Assembly: GCF_051020985.1 (NCBI RefSeq)
Contig: NW_027475138.1
Span: 868,001-932,000 of the forward strand
Reading direction: 5' to 3'
Origin: Nomia melanderi
Taxonomy: Eukaryota; Arthropoda; Insecta; Hymenoptera; Halictidae
Length of the DNA stretch: 64,000 bases
Positions 38,331 through 50,814 of this stretch are shown one piece after another. The translations under genes and the position numbers were made by a program. The notes beneath the pieces are model-generated. The model saw only the letters and a list, made by a program, of their open reading frames with translations. It was not told the DNA's origin and ran no database searches. Position 1 is the first letter of the stretch. Every line of letters starts with the position of its first letter.

Positions 38331-39399
38331 GTGCAGCGGGAACGACCTCGGACCACCAGGGGCCGAGAAAACCGCAGTCTCATGGGGCCGGACACTCAGG
38401 GTCAGGGAAAAATCCAATATATATCTGGTGATATCTCGGGCGCTATTAGAGATAGCGCAATAAGCCAAAGGGAATTATCTGCAGGAGGCCCTGGCGCATG
38501 CATCTGTGCAGCCGGAACGACCTAGGACCACCAGGGACCGAGAAAACCACCGCCTCATGGGGCCGGACACTCAGGGTCAGGGAAAAATCCAATATATATC
38601 TGGTGATATCTCTTGTGCTATTAGAGATAGCGCAATAAACGAAAGTGAATTATCTGCAGGAGGCCCTGGCGCATGAATCTGTGCAGCGGGAACGACCGCG
38701 GACCACCAGGGGCCGAGAAAACCACCGTCTCATGGGGCCGGACACTCTGGGTCAGCGAAAAATCCAATATATATGTGGTGATATCTCGGGTGCTATTACA
38801 GATAGCGCAATAAATCAAAGTGCATTGTCTGTAGGAGGCCCTGGCGCATGAATCTGTGCAGCGGGAACGACCTCGGACCACCAGGGGCCGAGAAAACCGC
38901 AGTCTCATGGGGCCGGACACTCAGGGTCAGGGAAAAATCCAATATATATCTGGTGATATCTCGGGCGCTATTAGAGATAGCGCAATAAGCCAAAGGGAAT
39001 TATCTGCAGGAGGCCCTGGCGCATGCATCTGTGCAGCCGGAACGACCTAGGACCACCAGGGACCGAGAAAACCACCGCCTCATGGGGCCGGACACTCAGG
39101 GTCAGGGAAAAATCCAATATATATCTGGTGATATCTCTTGTGCTATTAGAGATAGCGCAATAAACGAAAGTGAATTATCTGCAGGAGGCCCTGGCGCATG
39201 AATCTGTGCAGCGGGAACGACCGCGGACCACCAGGGGCCGAGAAAACCACCGTCTCATGGGGCCGGACACTCTGGGTCAGCGAAAAATCCAATATATATG
39301 TGGTGATATCTCGGGTGCTATTACAGATAGCGCAATAAATCAAAGTGCATTGTCTGTAGGAGGCCCTGGCGCATGAATCTGTGCAGCGGGAACGACCTC
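38331..39399 (+). repeat. 3-monomer duplication (525 bp)
   Basis: 38331-38855 is repeated at 38856-39399, sharing aaaaccgcagtc, tcgggcgctatt, ataagccaaaggg, cgcatgcatctg, gcagccggaacg, cctaggacc, atctcttgtgc and gaccgcggacc. The gcagccgg variant is found only in these two copies. Confidence 0.78.
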
Positions 39400-40255
39400 A
39401 GACCACCAGGGGCCGAGGAAACCACAGTCTCATGGGGCCGGACACTCAGGGTCAGGGCAAAATCCAATATATATCTGGTGATATCTCGGGTGCTATTAGA
39501 GATAGCGCAATAAATCAAATTGCATTGTCTGTAGGAGGCCCTGGCGCATAAATGTGGACAGCGGGAACGACCTCGGACAATCAGGGGCCGAGAAAACCAC
39601 CGTCTCATGGGGCCGGACACTCAGGGTCAGGGGAAAATCCAATATTTATCTGGTGATATCTTGGGTGCTATTACAGATAGCGCAATAAATCAAAGTGCAT
39701 TGTCTGTAGGAGGCCCTGGCGCATGAATCTGTGCAGCGGGAACGACCTCGGACCACCAGGGGCCGAGAAAACCACAGTCTCATGGGGCCGGACACTCAGG
39801 GTCAGGGAAAAATTCAATATATATCTGGTGATATCTTGGGTGCTATTAGAGATAGCGCAATAAACCAAAGTGAGTTATCTGCAGGAGGCCCTGGCGCATG
39901 AATCTGTGCAACGGGAACGACCTCGGACCACCAGGGGCCGAAAAAACCACAGTCTCATGGGGCCGGACACTCAGGGTCAGGGAAAAATCCAATATATATC
40001 TGGTGATATCTCGGGTGCTATTACAGATAGCGCAATAAATCAAAGTGCATTGTCTGTAGGAGGCCCTGGCGCAAGAATCTGTGCAGCGGGAACGACCTCG
40101 GACCACCAGGGGCCGTGAAAACCACAGTCTCATGGGGCCGGACACTCAGGGTCAGGGGAAAATCCAATATATATCTGGTGATATCTCGGGTGCTATTAAA
40201 GATAGCGCAATAAACTAAAGTGAATTATCTGCAGGAGGCCCTGGCGCATGAATGT
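38856..40255 (+). repeat. 8-monomer repeat, copy 1 (1,400 bp)
   Basis: Matches the next 1,400 bases. Shared marks include atctcttgtgc, gaccgcggacc, cactctgggtcagcg, gacctcagacc with ggccgagg, cataaatgtggacagcgg, atatttatctgg, gatatcttggg, gtgagttatctg and ggccgtgaaaacc. Differences are few (cgcatgcatc/cgcctgcatc; gcagccgg/gcagcggg). Confidence 0.8.
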
Positions 40256-41655
40256 GTGCAGCGGGAACGACCTCGGACCACCAGGGGCCGAGAAAACCGC
40301 AGTCTCATGGGGCCGGACACTCAGGGTCAGGGAAAAATCCAATATATATCTGGTGATATCTCGGGCGCTATTAGAGATAGCGCAATAAGCCAAAGGGAAT
40401 TATCTGCAGGAGGCCCTGGCGCCTGCATCTGTGCAGCGGGAACGACCTAGTACCACCAGGGACCGAGAAAACCACCGTCTCATGGGGCCGGACACTCAGG
40501 GTCAGGGAAAAATCCAATATATATCTGGTGATATCTCTTGTGCTATTAGAGATAGCGCAATAAACGAAAGTGAATTATCTGCAGGAGGCCCTGGCGCATG
40601 AATCTGTGCAGCGGGAACGACCGCGGACCACCAGGGGCCGAGAAAACCACCGTCTCATGGGGCCGGACACTCTGGGTCAGCGAAAAATCCAATATATATC
40701 TGGTGATATCTCGGGTGCTATTACAGATAGCGCAATAAATCAAAGTGCATTGTCTGTAGGAGGCCCTGGCGCATGAATCTGTGCAGCGGGAACGACCTCA
40801 GACCACCAGGGGCCGAGGAAACCACAGTCTCATGGGGCCGGACACTCAGGGTCAGGGCAAAATCCAATATATATCTGGTGATATCTCGGGCGCTATTAGA
40901 GATAGCGCAATAAATCAAATTGCATTGTCTGTAGGAGGCCCTGGCGCATAAATGTGGACAGCGGGAACGACCTCGGACCATCAGGGGCCGAGAAAACCAC
41001 CGTCTCATGGGGCCGGACACTCAGGGTCAGGGGAAAATCCAATATTTATCTGGTGATATCTTGGGTGCTATTACAGATAGCGCAATAAATCAAAGTGCAT
41101 TGTCTGTAGGAGGCCCTGGCGCATGAATCTGTGCAGCGGGAACGACCGCGGACCACCAGGGGCCGAGAAAACCACAGTCTCATGGGGCCGGACACTCAGG
41201 GTCAGGGAAAAATTCAATATATATCTGGTGATATCTTGGGTGCTACTAGAGATAGCGCAATAAACCAAAGTGAGTTATCTGCAGGAGGCCCTGGCGCATG
41301 AATCTGTGCAACGGGAACGACCTCGGACCACCAGGGGCCGAAAAAACCACAGTCTCATGGGGCCGGACACTCAGGGTCAGGGAAAAATCCAATATATATC
41401 TGGTGATATCTCGGGTGCTATTACAGATAGCGCAATAAATCAAAGTGCATTGTCTGTAGGAGGCCCTGGCGCATGAATCTGTGCACCGGGAACGACCTCG
41501 GACCACCAGGGGCCGTGAAAACCACAGTCTCATGGGGCCGGACACTCAGGGTCAGGGGAAAATCCAATATATATCTGGTGATATCTCGGGTGCTATTAAA
41601 GATAGCGCAATAAACTAAAGTGAATTATCTGCAGGAGGCCCTGGCGCATGAATGT
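40256..41655 (+). repeat. 8-monomer repeat, copy 2 (1,400 bp)
   Basis: Second copy; the phase continues for a further 1.5 monomers to about 41930 before it is lost (gatagcgtagtaaacc). An overlapping match at an offset of 1,925 also links about 37850-38770 with 39775-40695. The block therefore has two superposed duplication histories. Confidence 0.78.
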
Positions 41656-44600
41656 GTGCAGCGGGAACGACCTCGGACCACCAGGGGCCGAGAAAACCGC
41701 AGTCTCATGGGGCCGGACACTCAGGGTCAGGGAAAAATCCAATATATATCTGGTGATATCTCGGGCGCTATTAGAGATAGCGCAATAAGCCAAAGGGAAT
41801 TATCTGCAGGAGGCCCTGGCGCATGCATCTGTGCAGCGGGAACGACCTAGGACCACCAGGGACCGAGAAAACCACCGTCTCATGGGGCCGGACACTCAGG
41901 GTAAGGGAAAAATCCAATATATATCTGGTGATATCTCGGGTGCTATTAGAGATAGCGTAGTAAACCAAAGTGAATTATCTGCAGGAGGCCCTGGCGCAAG
42001 AATCTGTGCAGCGGGAACGACCTCGGACCACCAGGGGCCGAGACAACAACCGTCTCATGGGGCCGGACACTCAGGGTCAGGGAAAAATCCAATATATATC
42101 TGGTGATATCTTGGGTGCTATTAGAGATAGCGCAATAAACCAAAGTGAGTTATCTGCAGGAGGCCCTGGCGCCTGAAGCTGGGCAGCGGGAACGACCTCG
42201 GACCACCAGGGGCCGAGAAAACCACAGTCTCATGGGGCCGGACACTCAGGGTCAGGGGAAAATCCAATATATATCTGGTGATATCTCGGGTGCTATTAGA
42301 GATAGCGCAATAAACCATAGTGAATTATCTGCAGGAGGCCCTGGCGCATGAATGTGTGCAGCGGGAACGACCTCGGACCACCAGGAGCCGAGAAAACCGC
42401 AGTCTCATGGGGCCGGACACAAAGGGTCAGGGAAAAATCCAATATATATCTGTTGATATCTCGGGCGCTATTAGAGATAGCGCAATAAACCAAAGTGAAT
42501 TATCTGCAGGAGGCCCTGGCGCATGAATCTGTGCAGCGGGAACGACCTCGGACCACCAGGGGCCGAGAAAACCACCGTCTCATGGGGCCGGACACTCAGG
42601 GTCAGGGGAAAATCCAGTTTATATCTGGTGATATCTCGGGTGCTATTAGAGATAGCGCAATAAACCAAAGTGAATTATCTGCAGGAGGCCCTGGCGCATG
42701 AATCTGTGCAACGGTAACGACCTCGGACCACCAGGGGTCGAAAAAACAACAGTCTCATGGGGCCGGACACTCAGGGTCAGGGAAAAATCAAATATATATC
42801 TGGTGATATCTCGGGTGCTATTACAGATAGCGCAATAAATCAAAGTGCATTGTCTGTAGGAGGCCCTGGCGCACTAATCTGTGCTGCGGGAACGACCTCG
42901 GACCACCAGGGGCCGAGAAAACCACAGTCTCATGGGGCGGACACTCAGGGTCAGGGGAAAATCCAATATATATCTGGTGATATCTCGGGTGCTATTAAAG
43001 ATAGCGCAATAAGCCAAAGGGAATTATCTGCAGGAGGCCCTGGCGCATGCATCTGTGCAGCGGGAACGACCTAGGACCACCAGGGGCAGAGAAAACCACC
43101 GTCTCATGGGGCCGGACACTCAGGGTAAGGGAAAAATCCAATATATATCTGGTGATATCTCGGGTGCTATTCGAGATAGCGCAATAAACGAAAGTGAATT
43201 ATCTGCAGGAGGCCCTGGCGCATGAATCTGTGCAGCGGGAACGACTGCGGACCACCAGGGGCCGAGAAAACCACCGTCTCATGGGGCCGGACACTCAGGG
43301 TCAGGGAAAAATCCAATATATATCTGGTGATATCTCGGGTGCTATTAGAGATAGCGCAATAAACCAATGTGAGTCATCTGCAGGAGGCCCTGGCGCCTGA
43401 AGCTGTGCAGCGCGAACGACCTCGGACCACCAGGGGCCGAGAAAACCACCGTCTCATGGGGCCGGACACTCTGGGTCAGCGAAAAATCCAATATATATGT
43501 GGTGATACCTCGGGTGCTATTACAGATAGCGCAATAAATCAAAGTGCATTGTCTGTAGGAGGCCCTGGCGCATGAATCTGTGCAGCGGGAACGACCTCGG
43601 ACCACCAGGGGCCGATAAAACTACAGTCTCATGCGGCCGGACACACAGGGTCTGGGGAAAATCCAATATATATCTGGTGATATCTCCGGTCCTATTACAG
43701 ATAGCGAAATAAATCAAAGTGCATTGTCTGTAGGAGGCCCTGGCGCATGAATCTGTGCAGCGGGAACGACCTCGGACCACCAGAGGCCGAGGAAACCACA
43801 GTCTCATGGGGCCGGACACTCAGGGTCAGGGAAAAATCCAATATATATCTGGTGATATCTTGGGTGCTATTACAGATAGAGCAATAAATCAAAGTGCATT
43901 GTCTGTAGGAGGCCCTGGCGCATGAATGTGTGCAGCGGGAACAACCTCGGACCACCAGGGGCCGAGAAAACCACAGTCTCATGGGGCCGGACACTCAGAG
44001 TCAGGGCAAAATCCAATATATATCTGGTGATATCTCGGGTGCTATTAGAGATAGCGCAATAAACCATAGTGAATTATCTGCAGGAGGCCCTGGCGCATGA
44101 ATGTGTGCAGCGGGAACGACCTCGGACCACCAGGGGCCGCGAAAACGACAGTCTCAAGGGGCCGGACACTCAGGGTCAGGGGAAAATCCAATATATATCT
44201 GGTGATATCTCTGGTGCTATTACAGATAGCGCAATAAATCAAAGTGCATTGTCTGTAGGAGGCCCTGGCGCATAAATGTGGCCAGCGGGAACGACCTCGG
44301 ACCATCAGGGGCCGAGAAAACCACCGTCTCATGGGGCCGGACACTCAGGGTCAGGGGAAAATCCAATATTTATCTGGTGATATCTTGGGTGCTATTACAG
44401 ATAGCGCAATAAATCAAAGTGCATTGTCTGTAGGAGGCCCTGGCGCATGAATCTGTGCAGCGGGAACGACCTCGGACCACCAGGGGCCGAGAAAACCACC
44501 GTCCCGAGGGGCCGGACACTTAGGGTCAGTGAAAAATCCAATATCTATCTGGTGATATCTCGGGTGCTATTACAGATAGCGCAATAAATCAAAGTGAATT

Positions 44601-45396
44601 ATCTGCAGGAGGCCCTGGCGCATGAATCTGTGCAAGGGGAACGACCTCGGACCACCAGGGGCCGAGAAAACCACAGTCACATGGGGCCGGACACACAGGG
44701 TCAGGGAAAAATTCAATATATATCTGGTGATATCTTGGGTGCTATTAGAGATAGCGCAATAAATCATAGTGCATTGTCTGTAGGAGGCCCTGGCGCATGA
44801 ATCTGGCCAGCGGGAACGACCTCGGACCACCAGCGGCCGAGAAAACCACCGTCTCATGGGGCCGGACACTCAGGGTCGGGGAAAAATCCAATATATATCG
44901 GGTGATATCTCGGGTGCTATTAGAGATAGCGCAATAAACCAAAGTGAATTGTCTGCAGGAGGCCCTGGCGCATGAATCTGTGCAGCAGGAACGACCTCGG
45001 GCCACCAGGGGCCGAGAAAACCGCAGTCTCATGGGGCCGGACACTCAGGGTCAGGGAAAAATCCAATATATATCTGGTGATATCTCGGGCGCTATTAGAG
45101 ATAGCGCAATAAATCAAAGTGCATTGTCTGTAGGAGGCCCTGGCGCATGAATCTGTACAGCGGGAACGACCTCGGAACACCAGGGGCCGAGAAAACCACC
45201 GTCTCATGGGGCAGGACACTCAGGGTCAGTGAAAAATCCAATATATATCTGGTGATATCTCGGGTGCTATTACAGATAGCGCAATAAATCAAAGTGCATT
45301 GTCTGTAGGAGACGCTGGCGCATGAACCTGTTCAGCGGGAACGTTCTCGGACCACCAGGGGCCGAGAAAACCACCGTCCCGAGGGGCCGGACACTT

Positions 45397-46589
45397 AGGG
45401 TCAGTGAAAAATCCAATATATATCTGGTGATATCTCGGGTGCTATTACAGATAGCGCAATAAATCAAAGTGCATTGTCTGTAGGAGGCCCTGGCGCATGA
45501 ATCTGTGCAGCGGGAACGACCTCGGACCACCAGGGGCCGAGAAAACCACAGTCCCATGGAGCCGGACACTCAGGGTCAGGGGAAAATCCAGTATATATCT
45601 CTTGATATCTCGGGTGCTATTAGAGATAGCGCAATAAACCAAAGTGAATTATCTGCAGGAGGCCCTGGCGCATGAATCTGTGCAGCGGGAACGTCCTCGG
45701 ACCCCCAGGGGCCGAGACAACCACCGTCTCATGGGGCCGGACACTCAGGGTCAGTGAAAAATCCAATATATATCTGGTGATATCTCGGGTGCTATTACAG
45801 ATAGCGCAATAAATCAAAGTGCATTGTCTGTAGGAGGCCCTGGCGGATGAATCTGTGCAGCGGGAACGACCTCGGACCACCAGGGGCCGAGAAAACCTCA
45901 GTCTCATGGGGCCGGACACTCAGGGTCAGGGGAAAATCCAGTATATATCTGGTGATATCTCGGGTGCTATTAGAGATAGCGCAGTAAACCAAAGTGAATT
46001 ATCTGCAGGATGCCCTGGCGCATGAATCTGTGCAGCGGGAACGACCTAGGACCACCAGGGGCCGAGAAAACCACCGTCTCATGGGGCCGGACACTCAGGG
46101 TAAGGGAAAAATCCAACATATATCTGGTGATATCTCGGGTGCTATTAGAGATAGCGCAATAAATCAAAGTGCATTGTCTGTAGGAGGCCCTGGCGCATGA
46201 ATCTGTACAGCGGGAACGACGTCGGACCACCAGGGGCCGAAAAAACCAGAGTCTCATGGGGCCGGACCCTCATGGTCAGGGTAAAATCCATTATATATCT
46301 GGTGATATCTCGTGTGCTATTACAGATAGCGCAATAAATCAAAGTGCATTGTCTGTAGGAGGCCCTGGCGCATGAATCTGTGCAGCGGGAACGACCTCGG
46401 ACCACCAGGGGCCGAGAAAACCACAGTCTCATGGGGCCGGACACTCAGGGTCAGGGGAAAATCCAATATATATCTGGTGATATCTCGGGTGCTATTAGAG
46501 ATAGCGCAATAAACCAAAGTGAATTATCTGCAGGAAGCCCTGGCGCATGAATCTGTGCAGCGGGAACGACCTCGGACCACCAGGGGCCG
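45397..46589 (+). repeat. 21-monomer-spaced duplication, copy 1
   Basis: About 1.2 kb matching 49072-50265. Shared marks: gtcccatggagcc, tccagtatatatc, atctcttgatatc, acgtcctcggaccccc, ggcggatgaatc, aaaacctcagtc, gcgcagtaaacc, gacgtcggacc, ggaccctcatgg, tccattatatatc and gcaggaagccc. The offset is 3,675 on the left and 3,676 on the right. Confidence 0.8.
46376..46550 (+). repeat. Reference monomer, class B
   Basis: A typical class B copy in the same phase. It differs from class A mainly in the last third: ttagagatagcg, then aaaccaaagtgaatta, then tctgcagg. This creates a PstI site (CTGCAG, 46528-46533) that class A lacks. The EcoRV site lies at 46479-46484. CCAAT at 46463-46467 runs straight into TATATAT. 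The order of class A and B monomers is what makes the higher-order repeats visible by eye. Hybrids occur (for example ttacagatag with aaaccaaagtgcattg), so the classes recombine. Confidence 0.9.
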
Positions 46590-47084
46590 AGAAAACCACA
46601 GTCTAATGGGGCCGGACACTCAGGGTCAGGGGAAAATCCAATATATATCTGGTGATATCTCGGGTGCTATTACAGATAGAGCAATAAATCAAAGTGCATT
46701 GTCTCTAGGAGGCCCTGGCGCATGAATGTGTGCAGCGGGAACGACCTCGGACCACCAGGGGCCGAGAAAACCTCAGTCTCATGGGGCCGGACACTCAGGG
46801 TCAGGGAAAAATCCAATATATATCTGGTGATATCTCGGGCGCTATTAGAGATAGCGCAATAAGCCAAAGGGAATTATATGCAGGAGGCCCTGGCGCATGC
46901 ATCTGTGCAGCGGGAACCACCTAGGACCACCAGGGGCCGAGAAAACCACCGTCTCATGGGGCCGGACACTCAGGGTAAGGGAAAAATCCAATATATATCT
47001 GGTGATATCTCGGGTGCTATTAGAGATAGCGCAATAAACGAAAGTGAATTATCTGCAGGAGGCCCTGGCGCATGAATCTGTGCA

Positions 47085-48083
47085 ACGGGAACGACCTCGG
47101 ACCACCAGGGGCCGAGAAAACCACAGTCTCATGGGGCCGGACACTCAGGGTCAGGGGAAAATCCAATATATATCTGGTGATATCTCGGGTGCTATTAGAG
47201 ATAGCGCAATAAATCAAAGTGCATTGTCTGTAGGAGGCCCTGGCGCATGAATCTGTGCAGCGGGAACGACCTCGGAACACCAGGGACCGAGAAAACCACC
47301 GTCTCATGGGGCCGGACACTCAGGGTCAGTGAAAAATCCAATATATATGTGGTGATATCTCGGGTGCTATTACTGATAGCGCAATAAATCAAAGTGCATT
47401 GTCTGTAGGAGACCCTGGCGCATGAACCTGTGCAGCGTGAACGACCTCGGACCACCAGGGGCCGAGAAAACGACCGTCTCAAGGGGCCGGACGCTCAGGG
47501 TCAGTGAAAAATCCAATATATATCTGGTGATATCTCGGGTGCTATTAGAGATAGCGCAATAAACCAAAGTGAATTATCTGCAGGAGGCCCTGGCGCATGA
47601 ATCTGTGCAATGGGAACGTCCTCGGACCACCAGGGGCCGAGAAAACCACAGTCTCATGGGGCCGGACACTCAGGGTCAGTGGAAAATCCAATATAGATCT
47701 GGTGATATCTCGGGTGCTATTACAGATAGCGCAATAAATCAAAGTGCATTACCTGTAGGAGGCCCTGGCGCATGAATCTGTGCAGCGGGAACGTCCTCGG
47801 ACCTCCAGGGGCCGAGACAACGACCGTCTCATGGGGCCGGACACTCAGGGTCAGGGTAAAATCCAATATATATCTGGTGATATCTCGGGTGCTATTACAG
47901 ATAGAGCAATAAATCAAAGTGCATTGTCTGTAGGAGGCCCTGGCGCATGAATGTGTGCAGCGGGAACGACCTCGGATCACCAGGGGCCGAGAAAACCGCA
48001 GTCTCATGGGGCCGGACACTCAGGGTCAGGGAAAAATCCAATATATATCTGGTGATATCTCGGGCGCTATTAGAGATAGCGCA
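47085..48083 (+). repeat. Six-monomer family shared with 52.2, 57.1 and 61.2 kb
   Basis: Shares with 52161-53159 (offset 5,076) a series: ggaacaccagggaccgag, atatgtgg, tattactgatagcg, agcgtgaacg, gtctcaagggg, a gtcagtggaaaatcc with atagatctgg, a cattacctgtagg, then cgtcctcggacctcc. It is seen again at about 57061-58059 and in part at about 61210-62025. This copy lacks gtcactgaaaa and cggacaatcag, which the 52 and 57 kb copies share, so it split off first. Confidence 0.7.
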
Positions 48084-49071
48084 ATAAATCAAAGTGCATT
48101 GTCTGTAGGAGGCCCTGGCGCATGAATCTGTGCAGCGGGAACGACCTCGGAACACCAGGGGCCGAGAAAACCACCGTCTCATGGGGCAGGACACTCAGGG
48201 TCAGTGAAAAATCCAATATATATCTGGTGATATCTCGGGTGCTATTACAGATAGCGCAATAAATCAAAGTGCATTGTCTGTAGGCGACGCTGGCGCATGA
48301 ACCTGTTCAGCGGGAACGTTCTCGGACCACCAGGGGCCGAGAAAACGACCGTCTCATGGGGCCGGACGCTCAGGGTCAGTGAAAAATCCAATATATATCT
48401 GGTGATATCTCGGGTGATATTAGAGATAGCGCAATAAACCAAAGTGAATTATCTGCAGGAGGCCCTGGCGCATGAATCTGTGCAACGGGAACGACCTCGG
48501 ACCACCAGGGGCCGAGAAAACCACAGTCTCATGGGGCCGGATACTCAGGGTCAGGGGAAAATCCAATATAGATCTGGTGATATCTCGGGTGCTATTACAG
48601 ATAGCGCAATAAATCATAGTGCATTGTCTGTAGGAGACCCTGGCGCATGAATCTGGCCAGCGGGAACGACCTCGGACCACCAGCGGCCGAGAAAACCACC
48701 GTCTCATGGGGCCGGACACTCAGGGTCGGGGAAAAATCCAATATATATCTGGTGATATCTCGGGTGCTATTAGAGATAGCGCAATAAACCAAAGTGAATT
48801 GTCTGCAGGAGGCCCTGGCGCATGAATCTGTGCAGCGGGAACGATCTCGGACCATCAGGGGCCGAGACATCCACCGTCTCACGGGGCCGGACACTCAGGG
48901 TCAGGGAAAAATCCAATATATATGTGGTGATATCTCGGGTGCTATTACAGATAGCGCAATAAATCAAAGTGCATTGTCTGTAGGAGGCCCTGGCGCATGA
49001 ATCTGTGCAGCGGGAACGACCTCGGACCACCAGGGCCCGAGAAAACGACCGTCTCATGGGGCCGGACGCTC

Positions 49072-50265
49072 AGGGTCAGTGAAAAATCCAATATATATCT
49101 GGTGATATCTCGGGTGCTATTACAGATAGCGCAATAAATCAAAGTGCATTGTCTGTAGGAGGCCCTGGCGCATGAATCTGTGCAGCGGGAACGACCTCGG
49201 ACCACCAGGGGCCGAGAAAACCACAGTCCCATGGAGCCGGACACTCAGGGTCAGGGGAAAATCCAGTATATATCTCTTGATATCTCGGGTGCTATTAGAG
49301 ATAGCGCAATAAACCAAAGTGAATTATCTGCAGGAGGCCCTGGCGCATGAATCTGTGCAGCGGGAACGTCCTCGGACCCCCAGGGGCCGAGACAACCACC
49401 GTCTCATGGGGCCGGACACTCAGGGTCAGTGAAAAATCCAATATATATCTGGTGATATCTCGGGTGCTATTACAGATAGCGCAATAAATCAAAGTGCATT
49501 GTCTGTAGGAGGCCCTGGCGGATGAATCTGTGCAGCGGGAACGACCTCGGACCACCAGGGGCCGAGAAAACCTCAGTCTCATGGGGCCGGACACTCAGGG
49601 TCAGGGGAAAATCCAGTATATATCTGGTGATATCTCGGGTGCTATTAGAGATAGCGCAGTAAACCAAAGTGAATTATCTGCAGGTTGCCCTGGCGCATGA
49701 ATCTGTGCAAGCGGGAACGTCCTCGGACCTCCTGGGGCCGAGACAACCACCGTCTCATGGGGCCGGACGCTCAGGGTCAGGGTAAAATCCAATATATATC
49801 TGGTGATATCTCGGGTGCTATTACAGATAGCGCAATAAATCAAAGTGCATTGTCTGTAGGAGGCCCTGGCGCATGAATCTGTACAGCGGGAACGACGTCG
49901 GACCACCAGGGGCCGAAAAAACCACAGTCTCATGGGGCCGGACCCTCATGGTCAGGGTAAAATCCATTATATATCTGGTGATATCTCGTGTGCTATTACA
50001 GATAGCGCAATAAATCAAAGTGCATTGTCTGTAGGAGGCCCTGGCGCATGAATCTGTGCAGCGGGAACGACCTCGGACCACCAGGGGCCGAGAAAACCAC
50101 AGTCTCATGGGGCCGGACACTCAGGGTCAGGGGAAAATCCAATATATATCTGGTGATATCTCGGGTGCTATTAGAGATAGCGCAATAAACCAAAGTGAAT
50201 TATCTGCAGGAAGCCCTGGCGCATGAATCTGTGCAGCGGGAACGACCTCGGACCACCAGGGGCCG
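49072..50265 (+). repeat. 21-monomer-spaced duplication, copy 2
   Basis: Second copy of 45397-46589. It matches on both sides of a replaced segment (49685-49822), which accounts for the one-base change in offset. Confidence 0.8.
49685..49822 (+). repeat. Replaced monomer segment inside a duplication
   Basis: At this point the other copy (46010-46146) reads gtgcagcggg, gacctaggacc, gagaaaacc and gggtaaggg. This copy reads gtgcaagcggg, cgtcctcggacctcc, tggggccgagacaac and gggtcagggtaaaatcc, which belongs to a different monomer class. Both flanks remain matched. This is the pattern expected of gene conversion or a double exchange. The extra base in gcaagcggg (about 49710) is found nowhere else that I saw and lies close to the patch edge. 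Confidence 0.7.
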
Positions 50266-50814
50266 AAAAAACCACAGTCTCATGGGGCCGGATACTCAGG
50301 GTCAGGGGAAAATCCAATATAGATCTGGTGATATCTCGGGTGCTATTACAGATAGCGCAATAAATCAAAGTGCATTGTCTGTAGGAGGCCCTGGCGCATG
50401 AATCTGTGCAGCGGGAACGACCTAGGACCACCCGGGGCCGAGACAACCACCGTCTCATGGGGCCGGACACTCAGGGTCAGGGGAAAATCCAGTATATATC
50501 TGGTGATATCTCGGGTGCTATTAGAGATAGCGTAATAAACCAAAGTGCATTGTCTGTAGGAGGCCCTGGCGCATGAATCTGTGCAGCGGGAACGACCTCG
50601 GACCACGAGGGGCCGAGAAAACCACAGTCTCATGGGGCCGGACACTCAGGGTCAGGGGAAAATCCAGTATATATCTGGTGATATCTCGGGTGCTATTACA
50701 GATAGCGCAATAAATCAAAGTGCATTGTCTGTAGGAGGCCCTGGCGCATGAATCTGTGCAGCGGGAACGACCTCGGACCACCAGGGGCCGAGAAAACCAC
50801 AGTCTCATGGGGCC

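Noticed and set aside
46386..46402. CENP-B box
   Set aside because: The 3' part a(g/a)cggga matches the consensus YTTCGTTGGAARCGGGA, and the reverse strand shows tcgtt. However, the TTCG core and central A are missing at the required spacing, so it would not be expected to bind CENP-B.
46463..46473. CCAAT box and TATA box promoter in each monomer
   Set aside because: CCAAT runs directly into TATATAT, without the usual tens of bases between such elements. No downstream transcription unit exists. Short AT-rich matches are expected in the AT-rich half.
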